Shown here piece by piece: positions 42,187 to 52,243 of a stretch of 64,000 nucleotides of DNA. A program made the translations under genes and the position numbers. How positions within the stretch are numbered: position 1 is the first letter of the stretch; each line of letters starts with the position of its first letter. The notes beneath the pieces are model-generated. The model ran no database searches. It was not told where the DNA came from and was given only the letters and a program-made list of their open reading frames with translations. Origin of the DNA: Flavobacteriaceae bacterium Ap0902 (GTDB lineage: Bacteria; Bacteroidota; Bacteroidia; Flavobacteriales; Weeksellaceae); NCBI GenBank assembly GCA_009835005.1, contig WTFG01000006.1:146866-210865 (forward strand). Reading direction: 5' to 3'.

Positions 42187-43815
42187 ATGAATAGCGAATT
42201 TTCTACCTTAGACATCATTGTCTTCGTAGCTTATGCCCTTATAATTTTGGGTGTAGGTTTATATGTTTCCAGAGGGAAAAAAGGAGTGGAGAAAACAGCA
42301 GAAGATTACTTTCTTGCTGGTAAATCTTTGCCATGGTGGGCAATTGGTGCCTCGCTAATTGCTGCAAATATATCTGCAGAACAATTTATAGGTATGTCTG
42401 GATCGGGTTTCGCAGTTGGTTTAGCCATCGCGTCCTATGAGTGGATGGCAGCGATTACTTTATTGATCGTAGCTAAATACTTTATGCCAGTATTCATTAA
42501 TCAAGGTTTATACACCATCCCAGAATTTGTCGAGAAACGTTTTAGTACCAATCTTAAAACCATTTTGGCCATTTTCTGGATAGCGCTTTTTATCTTCGTG
42601 AACCTTACATCTGTATTGTTCTTAGGAGCTAAAGCACTTGATACTATTATCGGGATTGGAGATGGTACTACAATCCTCTCATTTATTATAGGTTTAGCTT
42701 TATTCTCTGCGGCATATTCTATTTGGGGAGGTTTATCTGCAGTCGCTTGGACAGATGTAATCCAGGTTGTTATATTAATCGTAGGTGGTTTGATTACCAC
42801 ATACATTGCTCTAGACCATGTAGCTCTGGATGGTGGCATAATTAATGGATTAAATTATGTATATGATAATGCAGAATCTAGATTCCATATGATTATCACT
42901 AAAGATAATCCAGAGTATATGAATCTACCAGGGGTAGCCGTTCTTGTAGGAGGTATGTGGGTTGCGAATTTATACTATTGGGGATTCAACCAATACATTA
43001 TTCAACGTGCATTAGCCGCTAAGAGTTTAAAAGAAGCTCAAAAAGGATTGGCATTTGCAGGATTTTTAAAATTAATTGTACCATTAATCGTGGTGATACC
43101 TGGTATTATTGCCTATGTAATGTACACAGAAGATGTTGCTGGTGCTCAAGAGATTTTTAGCAGAGCCGATGGCGGTATCGATTATGATAGAGCATACCCA
43201 TGGTTGATTAACACCTTTATACCTACTGGCTTGAAGGGGTTGGTGGTAGCAGCCTTATCGGCAGCTATTGTGTCTTCATTAGCTTCTATGCTAAATTCTA
43301 CCTCCACCATATTTACGATGGATATTTACAAGCAATACTTTAACAAAAAAGCAAATAATAAGAGTTTAGTAGGGATTGGTAGATTAGTGTCCTTAGTTGC
43401 ATTAATTATTGCAGCCTTGTTAGCCAAGTCATTAGGTAGCATAGATCAAATGTTCCAATATATACAAGAATGGACAGGGTTAGTAAGTCCTGGTATATTA
43501 GCGGTATTCTTAATGGGACTTTTCTGGAAGAAAACCAGTACCAAAGGAGCTATTATTGGAGTATTAGCTTCTATTCCATTTGCTCTAGCATTAAAGTTTT
43601 TGCCACTAGAGATGCCATTCATGGATCAGATGTTCTATACTTTAATTTTCACGATGGCCGTTATTGCTGGGGTCTCACTTACCACGAGTGAAGGGGATGA
43701 TAATCCAAAAGGAATTCCTTTATATTCATCTACATTCAAGACAAGTAAAAGCTTTAATGTTTCAGCTTATGTCATTATGATCATTACAGCCATGTTATAT
43801 ATTGTATTCTGGTAA
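42187..43815 (+). CDS. Sodium/sugar cotransporter (SSS/SGLT family)
   Basis: Sodium:solute symporter of 542 residues with about 14 membrane segments. The N-terminal YALIILGVGLYVSRGKKG, AGKSLPWWAIGASLIAANIS, the WGGLSAVAWTDVIQ helix and the conserved FNQYIIQRALAAKSLKEAQKG fit the SGLT branch (vSGLT-like), which takes up galactose or glucose with sodium. Its place directly after galactokinase makes galactose the likely substrate. Inner membrane. Confidence 0.92.
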   Translation: MNSEFSTLDIIVFVAYALIILGVGLYVSRGKKGVEKTAEDYFLAGKSLPWWAIGASLIAANISAEQFIGMSGSGFAVGLAIASYEWMAAITLLIVAKYFMPVFINQGLYTIPEFVEKRFSTNLKTILAIFWIALFIFVNLTSVLFLGAKALDTIIGIGDGTTILSFIIGLALFSAAYSIWGGLSAVAWTDVIQVVILIVGGLITTYIALDHVALDGGIINGLNYVYDNAESRFHMIITKDNPEYMNLPGVAVLVGGMWVANLYYWGFNQYIIQRALAAKSLKEAQKGLAFAGFLKLIVPLIVVIPGIIAYVMYTEDVAGAQEIFSRADGGIDYDRAYPWLINTFIPTGLKGLVVAALSAAIVSSLASMLNSTSTIFTMDIYKQYFNKKANNKSLVGIGRLVSLVALIIAALLAKSLGSIDQMFQYIQEWTGLVSPGILAVFLMGLFWKKTSTKGAIIGVLASIPFALALKFLPLEMPFMDQMFYTLIFTMAVIAGVSLTTSEGDDNPKGIPLYSSTFKTSKSFNVSAYVIMIITAMLYIVFW

Positions 43816-43833
43816 CATTATAAATTAATCAAT

Positions 43834-43892
43834 AGGCTATTTCTAATTCATGACAATAAATTAAATTATGTTTAATGAATTAGGAATAGCCT
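43834..43892. repeat. 18-bp-stem intergenic hairpin inside the galactose cluster
   Basis: AGGCTATTTCTAATTCAT (43834-43851) pairs with ATGAATTAGGAATAGCCT (43875-43892) with one wobble around a 23-base AT-rich loop. There is no T run after it, so it is not a simple terminator; it may be a processing or stability site between the symporter and nucleotidyltransferase messages. Confidence 0.65.
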
Positions 43893-43960
43893 TAACAAAA
43901 AAATATACAGGTTTTCGATCAAATCATCATTGATAATTTCAAAATAAAAAATTTTAAATT

Positions 43961-44884
43961 ATGAACAATTTTTCATTGTTAGTATTAGCGGGAGGTTTAG
44001 GAAGTAGATACAAAGGCCAAAAACAGGTAGATCCTGTTGGTCCAAATGGAGAAGCCTTAATGGAATTTGCATTGCACGATAGTTTAAAGCATGGGGTAAA
44101 TCATGTTATTTTCATTATTAACAATCAATTAACAAATGAAACAAGGAATTTATTAGAGAAGCCATTATTGGATAGAGGTATTAAAGTAGATTTCTGTGAA
44201 CAGCGAATGGAAGAAGATGTCCCAGAAGCTTATCAAGATTTAGTGCCTAAAAGGTTAAAACCTTGGGGGACAGGTCATGCAGTATTAGCTGCCAAAGATG
44301 TAATTCATCAGCCATTTATAGTCATGAATGCAGATGATTATTATGGTGAACATACATTTGAATTAGCTCATCAATTATTAAAAAATCATAAAATTGATGA
44401 ATCACATTACGGTCTTATTAGTTTTATATTAGATAAAACACTAAGTGAGAATGGACATGTCTCTAGAGGAGTTTGTAAAGTAGAGAATGGTAAGTTAGTA
44501 AAAATAGATGAGCGTACCAAGATTGCAAAAGAAGATGATGGCAAGATTTATTTTACAGATGAAGATGGTACAGGTGAGAAAATAGAACTGGAACCAAACT
44601 CAAAAGTTTCCATGAATTTCTGGGTTTTACATCCATCCATATTAGAGAAATTAAAAGATGACTTCAATGATTTCTTTAAACGTATTGAAAACAAAGAGAA
44701 ACAAGAATTTTATTTACCAAAACATATTGATAGGTTACTTCAGAAAGATGATGTAACTGTTTGGGTAGAGCAAAGTAATGCAGACTGGTTTGGTATGACC
44801 TATCCAGAAGATAGAGAAGTGGTAGTAAATGAACTCCAAAAAAGAACGGACAAAGGTGATTATCCCTCACCATTATGGAAGTAA
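43961..44884 (+). CDS. Sugar-phosphate nucleotidyltransferase family protein
   Basis: Nucleotidyltransferase-fold protein of 307 residues. The start VLAGGLGSRYKGQKQVDPVG is the GxGxRxxxxxxK nucleotide-binding loop with a downstream GPNGE; AWGTGHAV-like WGTGHAVLAAKD (about 105-116) and FIVMNADDYYGE, with the metal-binding Asp pair, follow. Most relatives join NTP and a sugar 1-phosphate. In the galactose cluster, which has no galT, it could make UDP-galactose directly from galactose 1-phosphate; this is a hypothesis. No left-handed beta-helix is present. Confidence 0.78.
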   Translation: MNNFSLLVLAGGLGSRYKGQKQVDPVGPNGEALMEFALHDSLKHGVNHVIFIINNQLTNETRNLLEKPLLDRGIKVDFCEQRMEEDVPEAYQDLVPKRLKPWGTGHAVLAAKDVIHQPFIVMNADDYYGEHTFELAHQLLKNHKIDESHYGLISFILDKTLSENGHVSRGVCKVENGKLVKIDERTKIAKEDDGKIYFTDEDGTGEKIELEPNSKVSMNFWVLHPSILEKLKDDFNDFFKRIENKEKQEFYLPKHIDRLLQKDDVTVWVEQSNADWFGMTYPEDREVVVNELQKRTDKGDYPSPLWK

Positions 44885-45046
44885 GTTATAGTTTAGTCTT
44901 AGATTAGAATGTGAAGATTATCTATTATATTTCATTTTTTTATGGCTGTCTGTGAAGTTTTGTTTAAATAATTTTTTAACAGCTGATAAAATTAATTTGG
45001 CACGCCTATTGGATTTAATGCAAGCATAACATTTAAAATTAATAAA

Positions 45047-45667
45047 ATGAAAAAGGTAGTATTATCAGCTGCTTTAGCAGTTTTAGGATTAGTAGGAGTA
45101 AATGCTCAAGTAGGTATGGAGGCTGTCGAGTTAGGTGTAAGAGCAGGTTATAACTATTCTAACTTTTCAGGAGATTTAGCTGACGATTTTGATACAGAAG
45201 GTAGAAGTGGATACCATGTTGGTTTATTTGCAGAATTCCCAGTATCAGATAGATTCTCCATTCAGCCAGAGGTAATATACTCTACACAGGGTGCCAAGTG
45301 GGATGTGTTAGGAACTGCCACAGAGCTGAAAACTCAAAATATTAATGTTCCTGTATTAGCTAAGTTCTATGTAGCGGATGGATTTAATTTACAAGTAGGG
45401 CCGCAAGTTGGTTTTAATACTGGGGATGATTGGGAATTCGAAGGAAATGATATACCAGAAGCATTTAGAGCAGATTTAGCAAGTGTTAACTTTGGTGCTG
45501 TGGTAGGTGCAGGCTATAAAATGGCAGAAGGTTTAACCATTGATGCGAGATATAACTTTGGATTTACTAATGTTCTTGATGATAGCAATGACTCTATAGG
45601 AAATATGGACATTGATAATGATTTTAAAGATGGTGTATTCTCAATTGGTTTAGGATATTCATTCTAA
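45047..45667 (+). CDS. Outer membrane beta-barrel (porin-like, OMP_b-brl) protein
   Basis: Small barrel of 206 residues. The signal peptide (cleaved after NAQ, about residue 21) is followed by alternating strands: ELGVRAGYNYSNFSGD, FSIQPEVIYSTQGAKW, INVPVLAKFYVADGFNLQVG and VVGAGYKMAEGLTIDARYNF, ending SIGLGYSF with a terminal Phe. The family is the PorT/OmpA-like 8-strand type widespread in Bacteroidota. Function unknown; a terminator follows the stop. Upstream 160 bases show no strong promoter. Confidence 0.88.
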   Translation: MKKVVLSAALAVLGLVGVNAQVGMEAVELGVRAGYNYSNFSGDLADDFDTEGRSGYHVGLFAEFPVSDRFSIQPEVIYSTQGAKWDVLGTATELKTQNINVPVLAKFYVADGFNLQVGPQVGFNTGDDWEFEGNDIPEAFRADLASVNFGAVVGAGYKMAEGLTIDARYNFGFTNVLDDSNDSIGNMDIDNDFKDGVFSIGLGYSF

Positions 45668-45687
45668 TGAAAATATAGATAAATACC

Positions 45688-45716
45688 AAAGACCCTGATT
45701 TTCAGGGTCTTTTTTT
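45688..45716 (+). terminator. Rho-independent terminator after the barrel gene
   Basis: AAAGACCCTGA pairs with TCAGGGTCTTT around three T residues, then a run of T. Confidence 0.92.
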
Positions 45717-45763
45717 ATTAGTTTATTTAATTTCATTATAAGATGATTATATACCATTTATTC

Positions 45764-45794
45764 TATGTAAATTTAATTAAATCTCTTATTTTTG
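45764..45794 (+). promoter_or_regulatory. Promoter of the 2-oxoglutarate dehydrogenase genes
   Basis: TATG (45764-45767; one base from TTTG), 19 bases, TATTTTTG (45787-45794), full match to the -7 consensus. The ATG follows 28 bases later. Confidence 0.6.
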
Positions 45795-45822
45795 TTAAAT
45801 ATTCATTCGATTAAAATAAAAT

Positions 45823-48579
45823 ATGGATCGGTTTTCTTTTCTTAATGCAGTGCATTCAGAATTCATAGAAGAACTCTATGAAAAATACAAAAAATACCCA
45901 GACTCGGTAGAACCATCTTGGCGTACGTTTTTTCAAGGATTTGATTTTGGACGTGAAAGTTACAACGGTTATTCTGTAGATGAGTTGTCTAACCACAACC
46001 CAGAAGAAACTGGTGTGCCAGAGCAAATTCAGAAAGAATTTAAGGTTATTAATTTAATAAATGGCTATAGAGTAAGAGGTCATTTATTTACCAAAACTAA
46101 TCCTGTTAGAAAGCGTAGGACTTATTCTCCAACCTTGGATATAGAGAATTTTGGTCTTAGCAAGGATGATTTGGATAGAACTTTTGATGCTTCTAAAATT
46201 CTTGGTATAGACAAAAAATTAACTTTAAGAGAAATTGTAGAGCATTTAGAATTTGTCTATAGTAATTCTATTGGAATAGAATACACTTATATAAGTAATC
46301 CAGAAGAGGTTCAATGGATTAGAAATTGGCTAAATGAGAATTTAGTTGAGCCTAAATTAGAGAAAAAAGAGAAAAGACAGATTCTGCATAAATTAAATGA
46401 AGCTGTAGCTTTTGAAAGCTTTTTGCATACTAAATATGTAGGGCAAAAGCGTTTTTCTGTAGAAGGTAACGAATCTGTTATTCCTGCTCTGGATGAGGTT
46501 ATTAATAGAGGAGCAGATAAGGGTGTAGAAGAAGTGGTTGTGGGTATGGCTCATAGAGGTAGATTAAATGTCCTAGCCAATATTTTTAGAAAATCTTATT
46601 CTCAGATATTTTCAGAATTTGCTAAAAAAGATTTTGAGGAAGAATTTTTTGATGGGGATGTTAAATATCACTTAGGCTCTACAGCAGAAACCAAGACCAC
46701 CAATGGAAAGAATATAAAAATTAATTTAGCACCAAATCCTTCACACCTTGAGGCTGTTGATGCAGTGGTAGTAGGAATTGCTAGAGGAAAAATAGATCAT
46801 CATTTTGGTAATGATAACAGCAAAGTTTTACCAATTCTTTTACATGGTGATGCTGCTATTTCGGCACAAGGCATAGTGTATGAGGTGGTACAGATGGAAA
46901 AACTAGATGGTTATAAAACTGGTGGTACCATCCATATCGTTATCAACAATCAGATTGGTTTTACAACCAATTACCTAGATGGTAGATCCAGTACTTATTG
47001 TACAGATATTGCAAAAGTTTGTAGAAATCCAGTATTGCATGTGAATGCGGATGATGTAGAGGCAGTAATACATGCAGTTCGTTTTGCAGTAGATTATAGA
47101 ACCAGATTCAAATCTGATGTGTTTATAGATTTACTTGGATACAGAAAGTATGGGCACAATGAGGGGGATGAGCCAAGATTTACGCAGCCTAGCTTATATC
47201 AAAAAATATCTAAACACCCGAATGTTCGCGAGATCTACAAAGAGACTTTAGCAAAAGAAGGTATCGTTGGCTCTGAGTTTATAGAAGAAATGGAAAAAGA
47301 ATTTAAAGAAATTCTAGAAAAACATTTTGAGGAGTCTAAGAAAATAGAAAAAAACACATTAGGCAAATTTATGCCAGAAATCTGGGATAATTATAAAATG
47401 GGATTTGAAGATGATATGCTTCAACCTGTGGATACAACTTTCCCTATTGATAAATTAAAAGAGGTAGCAAAAGCGATTACTACTTTGCCAGAGGGTAAAG
47501 ACTTTATTAGAAAAGAAGTCCGCCTTCATAAGCAGCGTTATCAAATGGTTTTTGAAGATGATAAATTGGATTGGGGAATGGCAGAACTTTTAGCCTATGG
47601 TTCTCTATTGTCTGATAAATATGATGTGAGGGTTTCTGGTGAAGATGTAGAGAGAGGTACTTTTTCTCACCGTCATGCAGTGATTAAAACAGAGAAGGCA
47701 GAGGAGGAATTTATATTATTAAATCATATTTCTGATAACCAAGGTAGAATGCAAATTTATAATTCCTTGTTATCTGAATATGCTGTTTTAGGTTTTGATT
47801 ATGGATATGCCATGTCATCACCAAAAACACTTACAGTATGGGAAGCTCAATTTGGGGACTTTGCCAATGGTGCACAGATCATGATAGATCAGTACATTTC
47901 TGCGGCAGAGGATAAATGGAAAATGCAAAATGGTTTGGTGATGTTTCTTCCTCATGGTTATGAAGGACAGGGAGCAGAACATTCATCTGGACGTATAGAG
48001 AGATTTTTACAATTAAGTGCACAAGGTAATATGTTTGTTGCTAATTGTACCACTCCTGCTAACTTTTATCACTTATTGAGAAGACAAATGCTTGCTGCGT
48101 ATAGAAAACCTTTGGTTGTATTTACACCAAAGAGTTTATTAAGACATCCTAAGGTACACTCTAGCATGGAGGATTTAGCAGAAGGACATTTCCAAACATT
48201 GATAGACGATACCATAGATAAGAAAAAAGTTAAGAGAGTTGTTTTCCTAAGTGGAAAATTGTATTACGATTTATTAGAGCATAGAGAAGAAAATAAAAAT
48301 GAAGAAGTGGCTTTAATAAGAATGGAGCAACTTTACCCGTTAGATAAGGAAAAAATTAATCAGATTATATCTTCTTATCCAAAAGATGCTGAATTAGTTT
48401 GGGCACAAGAAGAACCACAAAACATGGGCGGATGGTCTTATATCCTCATGCAGTTAAGAGAATTGCCATGGAAGATAATTTCACCAAAAGCAAGTGCAGC
48501 GCCTGCTACGGGTTCCTACAAAAGATGGAGCGTCAATCAAAGTAATGTAATTAATAATGTATTTAAGCTTAACGAATAA
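45823..48579 (+). CDS. sucA: 2-oxoglutarate dehydrogenase E1 component
   Basis: Thiamine-diphosphate-dependent E1, 918 residues, decarboxylating 2-oxoglutarate in the TCA cycle. The N-terminal E2-binding tail (FLNAVHSEFIEELYEKYK...SWRTFFQGF), the VVGMAHRGRLNVLANI active-site strand, the thiamine-binding region from GDAAISAQG to INNQIGFTTN, and the transketolase-like C-terminal AEDKWKMQNGLVMFLPHGYEGQGAEHSSGR with a catalytic-loop His are all seen. Length is typical. Followed 15 bases later by E2; the shared E3 is elsewhere. Confidence 0.97.
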   Translation: MDRFSFLNAVHSEFIEELYEKYKKYPDSVEPSWRTFFQGFDFGRESYNGYSVDELSNHNPEETGVPEQIQKEFKVINLINGYRVRGHLFTKTNPVRKRRTYSPTLDIENFGLSKDDLDRTFDASKILGIDKKLTLREIVEHLEFVYSNSIGIEYTYISNPEEVQWIRNWLNENLVEPKLEKKEKRQILHKLNEAVAFESFLHTKYVGQKRFSVEGNESVIPALDEVINRGADKGVEEVVVGMAHRGRLNVLANIFRKSYSQIFSEFAKKDFEEEFFDGDVKYHLGSTAETKTTNGKNIKINLAPNPSHLEAVDAVVVGIARGKIDHHFGNDNSKVLPILLHGDAAISAQGIVYEVVQMEKLDGYKTGGTIHIVINNQIGFTTNYLDGRSSTYCTDIAKVCRNPVLHVNADDVEAVIHAVRFAVDYRTRFKSDVFIDLLGYRKYGHNEGDEPRFTQPSLYQKISKHPNVREIYKETLAKEGIVGSEFIEEMEKEFKEILEKHFEESKKIEKNTLGKFMPEIWDNYKMGFEDDMLQPVDTTFPIDKLKEVAKAITTLPEGKDFIRKEVRLHKQRYQMVFEDDKLDWGMAELLAYGSLLSDKYDVRVSGEDVERGTFSHRHAVIKTEKAEEEFILLNHISDNQGRMQIYNSLLSEYAVLGFDYGYAMSSPKTLTVWEAQFGDFANGAQIMIDQYISAAEDKWKMQNGLVMFLPHGYEGQGAEHSSGRIERFLQLSAQGNMFVANCTTPANFYHLLRRQMLAAYRKPLVVFTPKSLLRHPKVHSSMEDLAEGHFQTLIDDTIDKKKVKRVVFLSGKLYYDLLEHREENKNEEVALIRMEQLYPLDKEKINQIISSYPKDAELVWAQEEPQNMGGWSYILMQLRELPWKIISPKASAAPATGSYKRWSVNQSNVINNVFKLNE

Positions 48580-48594
48580 AAACCACATCATAAT

Positions 48595-49851
48595 ATGAGC
48601 GTATTAGAAATGAAAGTCCCTTCACCGGGCGAATCAATCACAGAAGTGGAAATCGCAACATGGTTGGTTGCAGATGGAGACTACGTAGAGAAAGATCAAC
48701 CTATAGCAGAAGTAGATTCTGATAAAGCAACCCTAGAACTTCCTGCAGAAGAGAGTGGTGTTATTACTCTTAAAGCAGAAGAAGGTGATGTGGTTGAGGT
48801 AGGTCAAGTCGTATGTTTAATAGATATGTCTGCGGATAAACCTGCGAGCGATTCTGGAGAACAAGCGGAGGAAAAGAAAACTACACCAAAAGAAGTAGCT
48901 GAAAATACTCCAAAAGCTAAACCAGCAGAACCAGAACCAGCAGAGGAGCCTAAATCTTATGCTACAGGATCGGCATCACCTGCTGCTAAAAAGATTATTG
49001 CAGAAAAGGATTTTGATCCTGCCCAAATCAAAGGTACGGGTAAAGATGGTAGAATTACCAAAGCAGATGCGGAAAATTATACTCCAGCGATGGGGACAGC
49101 ACCAGCCTATGCAAATAGAGGGCAAGAGAGTAAAAAACTTTCTGTTCTAAGAAGAAAGATTGCAGAACGATTGGTATCTGTTAAAAATGAAACTGCCATG
49201 TTGACTACCTTTAATGAGGTGGATATGAGCGGTATATTTGAAGTTAGAAATAAGTACAAAGAAGAGTTTAAAGAAAAACATGGAGTTGGGCTTGGATTTA
49301 TGTCCTTCTTTACAAAGGCAGTAGTTAGAGCTTTGCAAATGTTTCCAGATGTAAATGCTATGATAGATGGTGATTATAAAGTTAAATATGACTTTATGGA
49401 TATTTCTATTGCCGTATCTGGTCCAAAAGGTTTGATGGTGCCTGTTGTACGCAATGCGGAGATGTTAACCTTTAGAGGAATAGAACAGAATATCAAAGAC
49501 TTGGCAATTAAAGTTAGAGATAGTAAAATCTCTATTGATGAGATGACAGGGGGGACCTTTACCATTACCAATGGAGGTGTCTTTGGTTCTATGTTGTCTA
49601 CACCAATTATTAACCCACCACAATCTGCTATTTTAGGAATGCATAATATTGTAGAAAGACCAGTAGTTAAAAACGGAGGTATTTCTATCGCACCTATTAT
49701 GTATGTAGCTTTATCTTATGATCATAGAATTATAGATGGCAAAGAATCTGTTGGTTTCTTAGTGGCGGTAAAAGAAGCATTAGAAAATCCTACGGAATTA
49801 TTATTAGGAGGAACGGATGATGCTACAATTAGAAGAACCTTAGAATTGTAA
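48595..49851 (+). CDS. sucB: 2-oxoglutarate dehydrogenase E2 (dihydrolipoyllysine succinyltransferase)
   Basis: E2 of 418 residues. One N-terminal lipoyl domain carries the target Lys in [12 protein letters not shown] (Lys in DKA), then an Ala/Glu/Pro-rich linker (about 80-125), a peripheral-subunit-binding domain [20 protein letters not shown], and the catalytic acyltransferase domain ending with active His in [14 protein letters not shown]. Substrate is succinyl; single lipoyl domain and pairing with sucA set it apart from pyruvate E2. Terminator follows. Confidence 0.96.
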   Translation: MSVLEMKVPSPGESITEVEIATWLVADGDYVEKDQPIAEVDSDKATLELPAEESGVITLKAEEGDVVEVGQVVCLIDMSADKPASDSGEQAEEKKTTPKEVAENTPKAKPAEPEPAEEPKSYATGSASPAAKKIIAEKDFDPAQIKGTGKDGRITKADAENYTPAMGTAPAYANRGQESKKLSVLRRKIAERLVSVKNETAMLTTFNEVDMSGIFEVRNKYKEEFKEKHGVGLGFMSFFTKAVVRALQMFPDVNAMIDGDYKVKYDFMDISIAVSGPKGLMVPVVRNAEMLTFRGIEQNIKDLAIKVRDSKISIDEMTGGTFTITNGGVFGSMLSTPIINPPQSAILGMHNIVERPVVKNGGISIAPIMYVALSYDHRIIDGKESVGFLVAVKEALENPTELLLGGTDDATIRRTLEL

Positions 49852-49875
49852 TTAAATATTAAAGCTTAGATGAAT

Positions 49876-49912
49876 AAAAATCCTTTCCAACAATTGTCGG
49901 AAAGGATTTTTT
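49876..49912 (+). terminator. Rho-independent terminator after sucB
   Basis: AAAAATCCTTTCC pairs with GGAAAGGATTTTT around an 11-base loop, followed by a T run; convergent glnN ends 33 bases later. Confidence 0.92.
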
Positions 49913-49944
49913 TGATTTAGGTTTTTTTTAAGATATTTCTATAA

Positions 49945-52134
49945 TTATCTCAAAAACATCATTTCTCTGTACTTTGGTAATGGCCACATTTCATCATCTA
50001 CCATCATCTCCAACGCGTCCACATGCTTTCTGATGTCGTCAAATAAGGGTTTTACATGGGTAGAAAAAGCATAAGCTTGTTCCATGCCGTCTTTTATAGA
50101 TGATGTTTCTTCTTTGGTAGTCAAAAGAATATCTACAAGTCTATTAATTTCCCTAATATGATAAGTGATGGTTTTAATCAATTCAATTTGTTCCTTACCA
50201 ATAGTTTTATATTCATCCTCAAAAATCTGCTTGAGTCCCTTGACATTTTTAATCAATTGATTTTGATACCTAATTGCAGTTGGGACAATATGGTTTCTGG
50301 ATAAATCTGCAAGAACTTGTGCTTCTATGCCAATGAGGGTACTATATTTTTCTAATTTAATCTCATTACGCGCATGGATTTCTCTTTCTGTAAGAATTGC
50401 ATTTTTAACAAAAACATCAATAAATTTTTTATCTGTTTCGTTTTTTAAAGCATCGGGCGTGGTCATTAGATTTTTCAAACCCCTTTTTTCCGCATCCTTT
50501 AACCAAGCTTCAGAATATCCATCCCCTTCAAACAAAATATGTTTACTCGTTTTCACATATTCTCTAAGTACATTGAAAATGGCTTCATCTTTTTTGAGTC
50601 CGTCTTGTTTAATGAGTATATCAACCTCTTTTTTAAATAGATTAAGTTGATTTGCCATGATGGTATTCATTACAGTCATTACTTCTCCGCAATTTGCTGT
50701 AGATCCAACGGCTCTAATCTCAAACTTATTTCCTGTAAAGGCAAATGGGGAAGTTCTATTTCTATCTGTATTATCTAAAAGAATTTCTGGTATTTTTCCT
50801 ACTAAATTTAATTTTAAATCTGTTTTCTCATCGGGACTCAATTTTCCTTTTCTAACTTTTTCCAGCTCATTCAATACATTGGTAAGTTGGGATCCAATAA
50901 ATACAGAAATAATAGCGGGAGGTGCTTCGTTAGCGCCCAATCTATGATCATTAGAGGCAGAAGCAATAGCAGAGCGTATCAAGTCTCCATATTCTGCTAC
51001 TGCTTTGATGCTGCTGATAAAAAAGGTTAAAAATTGAAGATTCCGCTTCGGATTTTTACCAGGGCTCAGCAAATTATCCCCTAAATCTGTTTGTAAAGAC
51101 CAGTTGTTATGTTTACCAGAACCATTGACCCCTTCAAAAGGTTTTTCATGCAATATTAGTTTAAATTTATGCTTTAAAGCAATCCGTCCCATAATATCCA
51201 TCAATAGTGAATTATGATCCACCGCTATATTCGCTTCCTCAAACATTGGCGCCAATTCAAATTGATTAGGCGCGACCTCATTATGCCTTGTGGTTACAGG
51301 AATCCCTAATTTAATACATTCCACTTCTAATTCTTTCATGTAGTTCATTACTCTTTGTGGAATAGACCCAAAATAGTGATCATCTAATTGTTGCCCTTTG
51401 GCTGGTGCATGGCCTAGTAAGGTTCTACCTGTTAAAGTTAAATCTGGGCGGGCATTGGCCATAGCCAAATCAATCAAGAAATACTCTTGTTCCCAGCCCA
51501 ACGTAGCATGAACTTTATTTACTTTTCTATCGAAATAAGACCTCATTACATCCGTTGCTGCGGAATCAACTGCTTGCAATGCTTTTAATAATGGTGTTTT
51601 AAAGTCTAGAGTTTCACCCGTATAGGAAATAAATACAGACGGAATACACAAGGTAGTCCCAATGATAAACGCTGGAGAAGTTGGATCCCAAGCAGTATAA
51701 CCTCTAGCCTCAAACGTATTGCGTATTCCACCATTAGGGAAACTAGAAGCATCTGGTTCTTGCTGTATCAGCATACCTCCGTTAAAACGTTCAATCGCCT
51801 TACCAACATCGACTGGACTAAAGAATGAATCGTGCTTTTCTGCGGTAGCCCCCGTGAGCGGTTGAAACCAATGCGTGTAATGGGTAACGTTTTTAGAAAG
51901 CGCCCATTCCTTCATGGCGCCTGCAATTTGGTCTGCGATATTTCTCTCTATATTGGTTCCTTTCTCTATAGCACCTTGTATGCTATTATAAGCTTCCTTG
52001 GTTAGATATTCTCGCATGGTATTCATGGAGAATACATTCTCGCAGAAATACTCCGATAATTTTTTATCTAAATGAACTTCTCTTTCCATGAGATGGTTTA
52101 AGTTCTCAATGGATTTAAATCTTAATGTTGACAT
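49945..52134 (-). CDS. glnN: Glutamine synthetase type III
   Basis: GSIII of 729 residues, joining ammonia to glutamate. GSIII motifs include FNGGMLIQQEPDASSFPNGG (region of the type III signature), AWDPTSPAFI, EQEYFLID (metal ligands), PTTRHNEVAPNQFELAP-like substrate region and GSGKHNNWSLQTDLG. Length is far above GSI/GSII and fits the hexameric-to-dodecameric Bacteroidota type. There is an operator-like palindrome overlapping its promoter. Cytoplasmic. Confidence 0.96.
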   Translation of the reverse strand: MSTLRFKSIENLNHLMEREVHLDKKLSEYFCENVFSMNTMREYLTKEAYNSIQGAIEKGTNIERNIADQIAGAMKEWALSKNVTHYTHWFQPLTGATAEKHDSFFSPVDVGKAIERFNGGMLIQQEPDASSFPNGGIRNTFEARGYTAWDPTSPAFIIGTTLCIPSVFISYTGETLDFKTPLLKALQAVDSAATDVMRSYFDRKVNKVHATLGWEQEYFLIDLAMANARPDLTLTGRTLLGHAPAKGQQLDDHYFGSIPQRVMNYMKELEVECIKLGIPVTTRHNEVAPNQFELAPMFEEANIAVDHNSLLMDIMGRIALKHKFKLILHEKPFEGVNGSGKHNNWSLQTDLGDNLLSPGKNPKRNLQFLTFFISSIKAVAEYGDLIRSAIASASNDHRLGANEAPPAIISVFIGSQLTNVLNELEKVRKGKLSPDEKTDLKLNLVGKIPEILLDNTDRNRTSPFAFTGNKFEIRAVGSTANCGEVMTVMNTIMANQLNLFKKEVDILIKQDGLKKDEAIFNVLREYVKTSKHILFEGDGYSEAWLKDAEKRGLKNLMTTPDALKNETDKKFIDVFVKNAILTEREIHARNEIKLEKYSTLIGIEAQVLADLSRNHIVPTAIRYQNQLIKNVKGLKQIFEDEYKTIGKEQIELIKTITYHIREINRLVDILLTTKEETSSIKDGMEQAYAFSTHVKPLFDDIRKHVDALEMMVDDEMWPLPKYREMMFLR

Positions 52135-52143
52135 TAATTAATA

Positions 52144-52159
52144 ATTTGTCACAAATGTA
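52144..52159 (-). promoter_or_regulatory. Predicted glnN promoter with overlapping palindrome
   Basis: Minus-strand TACATTTG (52152-52159) matches TAnnTTTG, 17 bases before the ATG. ATTTGT-C-ACAAAT (52144-52156) is a perfect palindrome across it, a candidate binding site for a nitrogen-responsive regulator. Confidence 0.4.
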
Positions 52160-52243
52160 AGAAAAAATAGAAAAGGCTAAGTTTTTTTAAGGGGTAAATG
52201 TGTAAAATTACAATAATATTAATATACACCCCCTCTCTATAGC

